From the NCBI RefSeq assembly GCF_020510705.1, contig NZ_CP075184.1:434001-498000 (forward strand): 64,000 nucleotides of DNA, given 5' to 3'. The DNA comes from Acidovorax radicis (GTDB lineage: Bacteria; Pseudomonadota; Gammaproteobacteria; Burkholderiales; Burkholderiaceae_C). A model generated the notes under the pieces. It searched no databases. It was not told the DNA's origin and saw only the letters and a list, made by a program, of their open reading frames with translations. Positions within the stretch are counted from its first letter, which is position 1. Each line of letters starts with the position of its first letter. Of this stretch, positions 28,557 to 36,477 are shown piece by piece. The translations under genes and the position numbers were made by a program.

Positions 28557-30029
28557 CTACCGCTTTCGCGTCGTCCAACCATATGGAAAGTAGACCTGCT
28601 CAGCAAGCGTCTTGGAAAAAGAAGCGTAGTTGATGGTGAGGAATTCAGCGGGAACGACCATCTGTTCAGCAAGGCGGTCTTCAAACTTCGCAAGGCTAAG
28701 CTTTTCGAGCATGGGAGCCTCGCCGGGCTCAGGTGCATAGTCCGCGTCTTCCATCCACAGGATGTTGTCTCCGCCAATGTGAACCGACTTGAGAACTTGG
28801 CTCCCAGGCTTCGCGCCCGCCTTCGTGACGACATCGACAACGACCGCATGGCCCTTGCCCGGGATCGAATAGAAGCGTCCGACCTCTGGCAGCAGGCATT
28901 CGGCGATGAAGTCGAAGCTCGATTTGAGTTGCGCGTGTTGCTGCAGATGAAATAGCTCCTGGAATTTTCTCATCTTGAATTCCTTGCGGAGACGAGCGTC
29001 AGGATCGAAGAACACCTCAAATAGCATTCCATCTAGAAGCGCCTTGCGCCGCTCTGGCTTCAGCCCCGCCGCGCGGGACGTGAAATCGGTCAGGTAAGTA
29101 TTCGCTCCGTTCGATCCTCCGCACGCAGCCTGGTAAATGTTGCGCCCCACCACGAAGAGGGAGTCTGGTGATGCACGGCCGGCCACGGCGGACGTGAACT
29201 CTTCGATGGCTGGATTCTGTCTGTACCAGTCGAGCGTCTTAAGGGCCTTAATGACGCGGTGAGAAGCTTTCTTGTCGTCGATAACAAAGAGGCTGTCGCG
29301 CAGCGCAGTATCCGCATACTCGTCGATGCGCGCTCCCAAGCTCATGTTGAAGAAGAAGTCGCCGGCGAGGGATGTGTGCTCCCAGGAAATCTGCTTACCG
29401 CCGGTTGCGGTGTTGAGTGTGTTGCGAACTCGCTTGAACATGTTCTCGATCGAGCAGTCAGGGGTCGCAAGGTGCTGAAGCAGCGCCGCCGTGTAGGCTC
29501 CGTTTCGGCGGCCACGTCCGTCGGCGGCCAACTGACCTGGAGAGGTCGCGTAGGCGACCAAGGTTCCCCTCGGTGCGTAGACCGGCGCGAGACCGCGGGA
29601 ACTCATCGACCGGGCCCAGGCACGCTCGAAGGGGTTGTTACGGCATGCATCGAGGATGATGATGCTTGATGCGTTGTCCGCTTTCTCCATGATTTCGATG
29701 ATCTGATTGAGTGGCAGCGAGGAGTGCTTTGCCTCGATCTCGCCTTCCACATCGGTATCAATGGCGGCAAGATAGTTGTGGCCGTCAATCTGCATGCCAT
29801 GACCGGCGAAGAAAAACAGGCCAACATCGCTGTCCCTTAGCGCCTTTTTGAAGTCTCTTAGCGCCTCCTCCATCTCCTGGTGGGAACAGTCCAGTCGGGT
29901 ATCCACTGTGAAGCCGCATTCAGCAAGCTTCGCGGAGATATCTCCGGCATCGTTCACCGGGTTTTTCAACTTGCCGGCATCCGCATAGTCTGCGTTTCCA
30001 ATGACGAGTGCTGTAAGGCGTCGGCTCAT
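28557..30029 (-). CDS. Caspase-like (metacaspase) protease, partner of the upstream GTPase
   Basis: 490 aa. Residues 1 to about 230 form a caspase p20-like domain: start RLTALVIGNADYADAGKLKN, catalytic His77 in FFFAGHGMQ and Cys129 in IIILDACRNNPFE, so the dyad is intact. The C-terminal 250 residues match no domain I recognise and may be a sensor or substrate platform. No signal peptide or membrane segment, so cytoplasmic. The ATG overlaps the stop of the GTPase gene (ATGA), so the two are made together. Caspase-like proteins in bacterial immunity are usually death effectors; that role here is inferred. Confidence 0.85.
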   Translation of the reverse strand: MSRRLTALVIGNADYADAGKLKNPVNDAGDISAKLAECGFTVDTRLDCSHQEMEEALRDFKKALRDSDVGLFFFAGHGMQIDGHNYLAAIDTDVEGEIEAKHSSLPLNQIIEIMEKADNASSIIILDACRNNPFERAWARSMSSRGLAPVYAPRGTLVAYATSPGQLAADGRGRRNGAYTAALLQHLATPDCSIENMFKRVRNTLNTATGGKQISWEHTSLAGDFFFNMSLGARIDEYADTALRDSLFVIDDKKASHRVIKALKTLDWYRQNPAIEEFTSAVAGRASPDSLFVVGRNIYQAACGGSNGANTYLTDFTSRAAGLKPERRKALLDGMLFEVFFDPDARLRKEFKMRKFQELFHLQQHAQLKSSFDFIAECLLPEVGRFYSIPGKGHAVVVDVVTKAGAKPGSQVLKSVHIGGDNILWMEDADYAPEPGEAPMLEKLSLAKFEDRLAEQMVVPAEFLTINYASFSKTLAEQVYFPYGWTTRKR

Positions 30030-32311
30030 GGTTGCATCGCCCCACCGCTTTCCACGACAGCTGTGCGCACGAGATCGCGAACGCCACGAAGGAATTCAAG
30101 CGCCGGCGCCGAGTTGACCGTGCCTGGAATGGGCACCGCGAGTTCATAGATGCCGCGGATATCGACGGCACGGCGTGCTGCCGAACCTCTACCCTTGTGT
30201 TCCAGGCCGCGCCGCCAGTCCGTCAAATGTTCTTCAATCAGGCGTTGTAGCGCGAGTTGATGCAGACGGCTAAATACGATCTGTCGGATCGGCGCGATGG
30301 CTTGCTGCGCTTCATCGGCGTCGTTTGGCGAACGTGACCAACTGATCGGGTTATCGAGGAAATTGGCCACCTCTTCGGTGATGCGACCAACGAGATCGGC
30401 GACAGGCCGCAGCGAGTCGTACTCGACGCCCGTTTCGTTCGAAATCTTGCGGTTGAGTGCCTTGATGCGGGTCCAGTGCTCGGTCGGAAGCGTCGCGCCA
30501 ATCGACAAACCCAATCGAGCCGCCCATGCCTTTTGGAAACTGTCTGCGGCGCGCTGCACGGCAAAGCCGAGCCCGGAGGCGTCGTATTGCGGCTTCGCGT
30601 CCGGCACCGGAGGCGGCTCGACCGATTTTTCGACGAAGGCGATCAACTTGCTGAGTTGTGCGCGCACGCCGGGTGGCAACTTCGCGCTCGGTCCGTCAAG
30701 TGCGCCCAGCATGACGCTTTGGTCGTCGATCGTTCGTTCCATTGCGGCCACGATCGGCGCGTTCAGCACTTCCTTCAGCTTGGAGAGGTAGTTGTGAACA
30801 GAGGCTAGTACGTGCGCTCGCTTGTCGGCGAAGGTCGGCAGATTGAGGCCCTTGACCTGGTCGAAGTGCGTGAAGGCAATCAGGAACTTGTTGTAATTGC
30901 CGCTCGATGCGACTGCACGCAGTACAGACTGGGCTGCGGCCTGCACCGGCTGCTCGGCGTTGTCGACCAGGAGGATGGCATCGACTTCCGAGAAGCGCCG
31001 CGTGATGTGCGTCGTCACGCTCGTGGATGAGTCCGGCGTGTGGCCGAGCCCCTGACCGTCGAGCAGGACGACCTTGGCCTGATGGTCAGTGAAGGTCGGA
31101 AACAGTGGCCCCATGACACGGATACCATCGACCAGGGGCGTCAGCAACTTACCGAACGAGGGCGCGAAATTGCTCGAAAACCAACGCACCTGCTTCAGGA
31201 ATTCCGTCCGGTCTTCCGTGCTGTATGTCCACATGACCGGCCACTTAGAGCTTGCGCTGCGGTAGGTCAGGTCCCCGCTTTGCAGCGCTTCAAATCGCTG
31301 CAGCGCTTCGTCGATCACGTCGTGAACGATGTCGTGAAACTGCCCGTCGGCGAACAGTTCGTCCTGGAAAATTTCCAGGGCAGCTTCGCGGTCCTCGGCA
31401 CTCGCCGAGTGCGGATCGGGCAGCAGTTCGTGGCTGATCGACTTCGCTTTCGAGGCAGAGAGCTTGGTGATGCGGCCGACATAGTCCACGAGCCGCGCCT
31501 GCAGTGCCTCGGCATCGGCCGTTGACACCGCTTCATCGCTGTTCGCTGCCGCCGTGGTCGCTTCATCGGGCGCGCCGAAGTCCCATTCGTCGGCTGCGGG
31601 CTCGGTGGGCAGGTTCTTGCGCCACGAACCAAGCAAGTAGCTCAGGCGAAAGCGCTGATCGGGGTGATGCAGAAAGCGGTCCGCGACCTTGTCCTCCGGC
31701 AGTTTGTCCCACACTGCCGCGCAGGCATTGAGGACGCAGTCTTCGACGTTGGCCTGGATGACTGTCTCGGAGAAGAAGGTCACCGCCGCTTGGAATGCAC
31801 CAGTGGCCGGGATCACCTCGATGTCCGATACGGTGGTCTTGGCTGTCGAGGTGGAGGGGAAGCGATCGAGTTCGGGGTCTGAGCCGATCAGATGGCGCAG
31901 CAGCGAGGTTTTGCCGGCGCCCGTGGTACCGACAAACAGTGTCCTGGCGTAGCCCTCAGCCTTTCCAGGCAGGGGGATGACGCGGTTGCGGGTTTCGAAG
32001 GAGTCTGCGATACCGGCCTGGATGCCGTCATAAAAGGCATCGACGATCCGCTGGTCGAAAGCTCGGAGCGCATCCTGATGCTTCGCTGCCGTCCACCAGG
32101 CCTCATCCTGCAGCAGTTGGTTCATCTGGGCGACGAGGACATCGGCCTTTGCCTTGTCATCAGTGCCCAGGCCACGGCGCATCTTCAGGCCGGGCTTGCC
32201 CTTGGAATCGAGTTTCAGGGGGTGCCGAAAACTGACGCTGAACCCCGGCCGGCCGGGCGTTGTCGAGAGAGAGGCGGTGTAGGCCACGGGGCGCGCTCCT
32301 TGTTGTTCCAT
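30026..32311 (-). CDS. Large divergent GTPase (dynamin/GBP-like P-loop protein) coupled to a caspase
   Basis: 761 aa from ATG 32311. N-terminal 75 residues are basic and mixed; then comes a P-loop G128TTGAGKTS136, a DxxG-like motif D418GQG, and a G4-like motif THFD at 481-484 after FLIAF. An insert of about 250 residues, rich in acidic and helical sequence, separates the P-loop and DxxG, unlike small GTPases and nearer to dynamin-type or GBP-type architecture. The C-terminal 250 residues look helical. The gene is first in a two-gene operon with the caspase. Function not known; a sensor or oligomerising ATP/GTP switch is a reasonable guess. Confidence 0.75.
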   Translation of the reverse strand: MEQQGARPVAYTASLSTTPGRPGFSVSFRHPLKLDSKGKPGLKMRRGLGTDDKAKADVLVAQMNQLLQDEAWWTAAKHQDALRAFDQRIVDAFYDGIQAGIADSFETRNRVIPLPGKAEGYARTLFVGTTGAGKTSLLRHLIGSDPELDRFPSTSTAKTTVSDIEVIPATGAFQAAVTFFSETVIQANVEDCVLNACAAVWDKLPEDKVADRFLHHPDQRFRLSYLLGSWRKNLPTEPAADEWDFGAPDEATTAAANSDEAVSTADAEALQARLVDYVGRITKLSASKAKSISHELLPDPHSASAEDREAALEIFQDELFADGQFHDIVHDVIDEALQRFEALQSGDLTYRSASSKWPVMWTYSTEDRTEFLKQVRWFSSNFAPSFGKLLTPLVDGIRVMGPLFPTFTDHQAKVVLLDGQGLGHTPDSSTSVTTHITRRFSEVDAILLVDNAEQPVQAAAQSVLRAVASSGNYNKFLIAFTHFDQVKGLNLPTFADKRAHVLASVHNYLSKLKEVLNAPIVAAMERTIDDQSVMLGALDGPSAKLPPGVRAQLSKLIAFVEKSVEPPPVPDAKPQYDASGLGFAVQRAADSFQKAWAARLGLSIGATLPTEHWTRIKALNRKISNETGVEYDSLRPVADLVGRITEEVANFLDNPISWSRSPNDADEAQQAIAPIRQIVFSRLHQLALQRLIEEHLTDWRRGLEHKGRGSAARRAVDIRGIYELAVPIPGTVNSAPALEFLRGVRDLVRTAVVESGGAMQP

Positions 32312-32380
32312 GTTGTACCAAAGCCGCACTGTAGGTGCATGTTTGCTGACTGTCAAGCAAACTGGAACAACGTGGAACAA
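32303..32380. promoter_or_regulatory. Long inverted repeat over the GTPase start codon
   Basis: TTGTTCCATGTTGTACC (32303-32319) and GGAACAACGTGGAACAA (32364-32380) are inverted copies matching at 15 of 17 positions, 44 bp apart. The left arm covers the start codon of the GTPase gene. Each arm also contains an internal repeat of GTTG(T)TCCA type. Possible operator for an unknown repressor or an mRNA structure that hides the start. Confidence 0.55.
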
Positions 32381-32610
32381 TGCACGCCCCAGCCGGGGGG
32401 CTCGCCAACGTTCGTGGATTTCCGAGCGCAAGAATCGGAGTGTGCGGTGTTCGTGTCCTGTCTAGATTCACCGTGTCCAGATATGCATGGGGTGGAAACG
32501 CCCAACGGAACGATCATCAAATCGCGGTGATGCTGAGCAGAATGCGCAATCCCGTTGGTGCTGCACGCTTTCGCCACGCTCGAAGCCATCAGAAGGCCGT
32601 GTGCTCGTGA

Positions 32611-33933
32611 TCAGGAGAGGTCGGCGGCCTCTGAGAGAAACTTCTCTGCCTGGCCCCGCATGCCTTTCGAGATCGGTTCCCAGATGCGCTGAGGGAAGTC
32701 CTGGGGCAGTTGTGCCTCGACGGCGTCGAGGGCTGGCGCGACGCGGTCAATCAAACCCTGCATCGCGTCCCAGATCGGGGGGCCGCCGTTCTTCATGGCC
32801 AGGTCATGCCAGTGGCGGGCACGGATGGTGTGGATCTCGTAGTGCGTGTTCTTCGAGCGCAAGGCCATTGCAAGGCGGACGTCGCGCCAGTGCAATTGCC
32901 TCCGGCTCCTGCCCACGTACGGCCACACGGACAGGACGTCGTACAAGGGCGTCATTTCGTAGGCATTGCCTTGGCGCAGGAAGATCGAGAAGTTCTTGGC
33001 GTGGCCATCGGGTGCCGCCATGAGCCAGAAGGCCAACTGGGCGAGTTGGAAGGCCATCCGGTCCGTCTCTGCATCCGCGCTCCCGGCCAGCAGCGTGAGC
33101 CCTGCGGCGGTGGATGGTCCGCCATCGCCTTCGTATTTCAGGCGCGGAGGCAGGCCCAGCGCCTGGCAGAAGTCTTCCTGGGGAAGCCGGGCGATCCACT
33201 TCCCATCCTCCATCCATTCCCGGTCGAAGCGCTCCACGATCAGTGCGCGCTGGTCGCCGAACGTGGCCATCTCGGTGTGTGCCATGGGCAGGCCGAGCGC
33301 CTGGATGATCTGCGCGCAAAGCCATTCGTTCTCGACGGAGTCGAACATGTCCACTCGGGTCGTGTTGGCGATCACGCCGAGCGGAAGTTTGAAGATATGG
33401 GTGCTGGGAGTGGCCCCGACGGGGCTGCACCACTGCCCGTTGACCCGCACGAAGGCGGTCTTTTCCTGGGCGCCCGCCAAGGAAATTCGGAACGGCGGAG
33501 CTTCGTCGATGTGGCGCGCGACCGGGTCGTCGGGCACGGCGCGAAGTGCGGCCGCGACCTGCTCATCAGTGAGGGGCTCGCATGCCACGCGGTTCCATCC
33601 GTCAGGCGTCGTTCCTTCCGGAAGCAACTGCACTGCGCCGACGCAGTCACGGCCAATGGCCTCCAGCAAGGCGAAGGCATCGAGTGTCCTGGTCTTGAAT
33701 CGCCGGCCGATGCGCTCGCGGATTCGCTCGTTGTCGGGCAGCAGGTTGTCGAAGTAGTTCGCAACGACCTCCCCCTTGACCTCCAGGGTACGGGTGAGCG
33801 GTAGCGACAGGGACAGCGGTCGGGACTTCTCGGACTCCAGCCATGACGGGGCGTACGAAAAGCTGTGAGCTCCGCGGTTGACCTGCCAGGCTCCGACGAA
33901 TTCGCCATTCATCCACGCGTTGAGCGCCACCAT
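32611..33933 (-). CDS. hipA: HipA-type serine/threonine kinase toxin
   Basis: 440 aa. HipA toxins phosphorylate targets such as glutamyl-tRNA synthetase and stop growth. The N-terminal HipA_N region leads to the signature SLAGAQEKT (about 151-159), STHIFKLP, catalytic DGHAKN (about 309-314) and LYDVLS, all intact. The ATG at 33933 is chosen because it overlaps the hipB stop as TAATG; a TTG lies two codons earlier. Antitoxin upstream. Probably autoregulated with HipB. Confidence 0.93.
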   Translation of the reverse strand: MVALNAWMNGEFVGAWQVNRGAHSFSYAPSWLESEKSRPLSLSLPLTRTLEVKGEVVANYFDNLLPDNERIRERIGRRFKTRTLDAFALLEAIGRDCVGAVQLLPEGTTPDGWNRVACEPLTDEQVAAALRAVPDDPVARHIDEAPPFRISLAGAQEKTAFVRVNGQWCSPVGATPSTHIFKLPLGVIANTTRVDMFDSVENEWLCAQIIQALGLPMAHTEMATFGDQRALIVERFDREWMEDGKWIARLPQEDFCQALGLPPRLKYEGDGGPSTAAGLTLLAGSADAETDRMAFQLAQLAFWLMAAPDGHAKNFSIFLRQGNAYEMTPLYDVLSVWPYVGRSRRQLHWRDVRLAMALRSKNTHYEIHTIRARHWHDLAMKNGGPPIWDAMQGLIDRVAPALDAVEAQLPQDFPQRIWEPISKGMRGQAEKFLSEAADLS

Positions 33934-34442
33934 TACCAAGAGCCTTTCTTTGGCCGGATGACGAAGTTGCGCCTGGATGTCGGTGTGACATCCGAGTTCG
34001 GGTTCGCGTCCCGCAGCGCTTGCGCGTCCGATGGGGTCTTCGCATCACTGCGGCTTGCGAGAACCGATGCCGCCTGGTGCCGGCCGCTGCCAGTCAAGGG
34101 CTGCATGCGCCACTGACCCGTCGGTGGGATGTTGACCGACGGTTGCTTGGCCGGCTTGCGGGGTTTGCTCGCAGGAGGGGAGGGGGGCGAGGCGGTCGCA
34201 TCCGGTTGATTCGCGGTCACGTCGATCACGTCATCCCTCAACAACAGGGACGCGCGCAACGCCGAGAGCACCTTCATTAACTGGTCGACGCTCACGGCGC
34301 CAGGGTTGCTTTCGATCTCGGCGATGCGGGCCTGTCCCACGCCGAGCAGCCGCCCGAGCGCGGCCTGGGTCAGGCCGCGCGCTTTCCTGAGCGCGCGCAG
34401 GTGCTCGCGAAGCTGGCTGGTCAGGTGGATCGGGAAGTCCAT
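33933..34442 (-). CDS. hipB: HipB-type antitoxin, XRE family repressor
   Basis: 169 aa. An N-terminal XRE HTH (LREHLRALRKARGLTQAALG, then LLGVGQARIAEIESNPGAVS) is followed by a long disordered Pro/Ser/Ala-rich tail to the C-terminus, about twice the length of E. coli HipB. It neutralises HipA and represses the operon. The ATG at 34442 is adjacent to its putative operators; the open frame continues upstream but lies across the promoter. Confidence 0.88.
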   Translation of the reverse strand: MDFPIHLTSQLREHLRALRKARGLTQAALGRLLGVGQARIAEIESNPGAVSVDQLMKVLSALRASLLLRDDVIDVTANQPDATASPPSPPASKPRKPAKQPSVNIPPTGQWRMQPLTGSGRHQAASVLASRSDAKTPSDAQALRDANPNSDVTPTSRRNFVIRPKKGSW

Positions 34443-34445
34443 GCG

Positions 34446-34542
34446 ATGTTCTCTATCGGGAAATGCCAATATATATGCCAAATCCAGTTTCTGCAAGATA
34501 CTTGCTTTGGTGTATGAATGTCGTATATCGGGGATTGCCAAT
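34446..34542 (-). promoter_or_regulatory. hipBA promoter with two operator copies
   Basis: Leftward promoter: TTGCAG (34491-34496, minus strand), 17-bp spacer, TATATT (34468-34473). Two 25-bp direct copies matching at 20 of 25 positions flank it, at 34446-34470 and 34518-34542; both contain TATCGGG and TGCCAAT. One overlaps the -10, the other lies upstream of the -35. The layout fits cooperative HipB repression. Confidence 0.7.
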
Positions 34543-34663
34543 GTTTGTGCGCGACACATCAGCAGTGCAACGGCCCTGAGGGAGTGCCTTCAATCCTGTG
34601 AAGTGGGATAATTCGAAACAGCGATCAGGTTCCAAATCGGAATCGAAGCGCTGCTACTGGTCT

Positions 34664-34686
34664 GGTGTACCCAGAGGTGTACCCAG
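34664..34686. repeat. Tandem GGTGTACCCAG motif, right island end
   Basis: Two perfect 11-bp copies of GGTGTACCCAG at 34664-34674 and 34676-34686. The same GTGTACCC core is paired at the left end (21199-21219), suggesting integrase arm-type sites. Confidence 0.6.
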
Positions 34687-34738
34687 GAACCAGGACAGTC
34701 AGGGAAAAGCTAGTGCTGGCGCGGGTTGCGAAGGATCT

Positions 34739-34760
34739 TTCGATCCAGCCCCAGCCACCA
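34739..34760. repeat. Degenerate copy of the tRNA-Phe 3' end (candidate right attachment site)
   Basis: TTCGATCC, one base, GCCCCAGCCACCA resembles the tRNA-Phe end (21062-21084, TTCGATTCCGCCCC then AGGCCACCA) with one deleted base and substitutions. An AT-rich stretch and the terminator likely to have served tRNA-Phe follow. Imperfection suggests an old or rearranged end. Confidence 0.6.
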
Positions 34761-34807
34761 AATAAATTGCTTTGCAAATCAACAGATTAGCGAAGTAATT
34801 GCAAAAC

Positions 34808-34836
34808 AAGCGACCCGTAAAACGGTCGCTTTTTTG
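34808..34836 (+). terminator. Rho-independent terminator, probably the original tRNA-Phe terminator
   Basis: AAGCGACC (34808-34815) pairs with GGTCGCTT (34824-34831) around CGTAAAAC, followed by a T-run to 34836. It lies just outside the island, where the displaced tRNA terminator is expected. Confidence 0.8.
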
Positions 34837-35059
34837 TTTTTCTGGCGCAAGTTCTGACACTTGTGTGCGCAAGACACTGCAGTCGAGTGGCTAGTCCTTG
34901 TGCTTCATTGCGCGTTGGCCACCGTTTCGCGCTCGGAAAAAAGCCCTGGGTTCTCGCGGCCCGAGGGAACGATTGCGACGGTTGCGGCTTTGTGCGCAAG
35001 ACAAAGCGCTTTCGCCTTCAGCGCAGTAGCTATTTATCCAATACACCGTTGTTTTTGCC

Positions 35060-36316
35060 ATGCCTCTTTTGAAGGACACCACGTTAGGTATCGACTTTGG
35101 GACTTCCAATTCCGCCATGGCGGTGCGTCAGCCGGGCGGGCAGGCCCGCATGGTGGTGGTCGAAGGTGCTGCCCACCCCACGCTGCCCACCGCGTTGTTC
35201 TTCAATGCCGAAGATCACAGCACGCATTTCGGTCGCGATGCTGTCAGCCACTACCTGTCGGGCACCGAGGGGCGGCTGATGCGTTCGCTCAAGAGTCTTT
35301 TGGGCAGTGCGTTGTTGCAAGACAAAACGGCAGTGCACAACAGCCTGGTGAGTTATCAGGACATCATCAGTTTGTTTTTGCGCATGCTGGCGGCCAAAGC
35401 GCGCGATGAGCTCGGTGGCATGCCGGGGCGGGTGGTCATGGGCCGCCCTGTGCATTTTGTGGATGGGGACAGCGCCCGCGATCAGCAGGCCGAAGATGCA
35501 TTGCGCGACGCAGCGCACGGGGCCGGGTTCGAGAACGTGTCGTTTCAGTTCGAGCCCATTGCGGCGGCGCTGGACCACGAGCAGCGCATCACGCGCGAGT
35601 CGCTGGTGCTGGTGGTGGACATTGGCGGTGGCACCTCCGATTTCACGGTCGTGCGATTGGGGCCCGACCGCATGCGCCACGCAGACCGCAGCCGCGACGT
35701 GTTGGCCACGACGGGTGTGCACATCGGCGGGACCGACTTTGACCGTCGGCTCAGCCTGGAGCTGTTGATGCCGCTGCTGGGGTTTCGCCATGTGGGGCCC
35801 ACGGGGCGCGAGGTGCCGAGCCGCGTGTTCTTCGACCTCTCGACCTGGCATTTGATTCAATGGTCGTATTCACCGCGCGCCGTGCGTGATGCGCAAGGCC
35901 TGCGAACGGACTACGCCGATGCGCGATTGCATGCACGGTTGATGCAGGTGCTCAACGAGCGCCTGGGGCACCGTTTGGCCAACACGGTGGAGCAGGCCAA
36001 GATTGCGGCGTCACTGTCGGGCGGCGACGCCCCGATGGTGCTCGACTGGATCGAGCCGGGGCTGGGCGGTGCGGTCACTGCCCAGGGACTGGCGCAGTTT
36101 CTGGCGCAGCCGTTGGAGCAGGTGGTGGCATGCGCACAAGAATGTGCGCAACTGGCCGGCCTGGGCCCGCAGGGGCTGGATGCCATTTACCTGACCGGTG
36201 GTTCATCGGCCTTGCGGCCCTTGCGTACGGCGCTGAGGGTTGCTTTCCCCGATACGCCGCAGCTCGAGGGCGACTTGTTTGGTGGCGTGGCGGCGGGTCT
36301 GGCGGTATCGGGCTGA
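35060..36316 (+). CDS. Short Hsp70 family protein (YegD-like)
   Basis: 418 aa. It has the actin/Hsp70 ATPase motifs: phosphate 1 LGIDFGTSNSAMAV, phosphate 2 VLVVDIGGGTSDFTVV and adenosine IYLTGGSSALRPLR. The peptide-binding domain of DnaK is absent, as in YegD-type proteins (about 450 aa). It is probably a stand-alone ATPase of unknown client; YegD in E. coli is non-essential. First chromosomal gene after the island. Confidence 0.88.
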   Translation: MPLLKDTTLGIDFGTSNSAMAVRQPGGQARMVVVEGAAHPTLPTALFFNAEDHSTHFGRDAVSHYLSGTEGRLMRSLKSLLGSALLQDKTAVHNSLVSYQDIISLFLRMLAAKARDELGGMPGRVVMGRPVHFVDGDSARDQQAEDALRDAAHGAGFENVSFQFEPIAAALDHEQRITRESLVLVVDIGGGTSDFTVVRLGPDRMRHADRSRDVLATTGVHIGGTDFDRRLSLELLMPLLGFRHVGPTGREVPSRVFFDLSTWHLIQWSYSPRAVRDAQGLRTDYADARLHARLMQVLNERLGHRLANTVEQAKIAASLSGGDAPMVLDWIEPGLGGAVTAQGLAQFLAQPLEQVVACAQECAQLAGLGPQGLDAIYLTGGSSALRPLRTALRVAFPDTPQLEGDLFGGVAAGLAVSG

Positions 36317-36405
36317 GGCAGTCGCACGGATGGACGGATGGACTGCGCGGCGGGCGAGGGGCGGTGTCGTCACAGGCCCTTTTTTATCGCAGCCTGCGCG
36401 ATGGA

Positions 36406-36476
36406 TTACTATTAAATAGATAGCTGCTAGCGCTTATTGAATAAGCGCTAGAGGCCGTTTTTGCTCATATTCTGAG
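36406..36476. repeat. Dispersed palindromic element, copy 1 (most symmetric)
   Basis: Core 36427-36451 is a perfect 12-bp inverted repeat, CTAGCGCTTATT-G-AATAAGCGCTAG, preceded by TAGATAGCTG and followed by AGGCCGTTTTTG. It lies in the convergent gap between the Hsp70-like gene and rsmI, where it could fold into a bidirectional terminator-like hairpin. Confidence 0.85.
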
Positions 36477-36477
36477 G

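Larger units (their letters stand above)
34443..35059. other. Gap holding the hipBA control region, right island end and a terminator
   Basis: 617 bp without a supported gene. It contains the hipBA promoter/operators (34446-34542), tandem GTGTACCC motifs (34664-34686), the degenerate tRNA-end repeat (34739-34760) and a terminator (34808-34836). In 34837-35059 I see no clear feature beyond the leader of the Hsp70-like gene. Confidence 0.6.

Noticed and set aside
32487..33804. Plus-strand frames opposite hipA
   Set aside because: They are shadows of the hipA coding strand; hipA carries all kinase motifs.
34664..34686. Start of a CRISPR array or tandem repeat locus
   Set aside because: Only two short repeats of 11 bp with a one-base gap; no spacers and no cas genes.
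35015..35045. Further copy of the dispersed palindrome (AGCGCAGTAGCTATTTAT)
   Set aside because: Only one short arm resembles the element; the palindrome and flanks are missing.
34861..35409. 182-codon plus-strand frame ahead of and over the Hsp70-like gene
   Set aside because: It overlaps the well-supported Hsp70-like gene in another frame and its translation shows no conserved motif.
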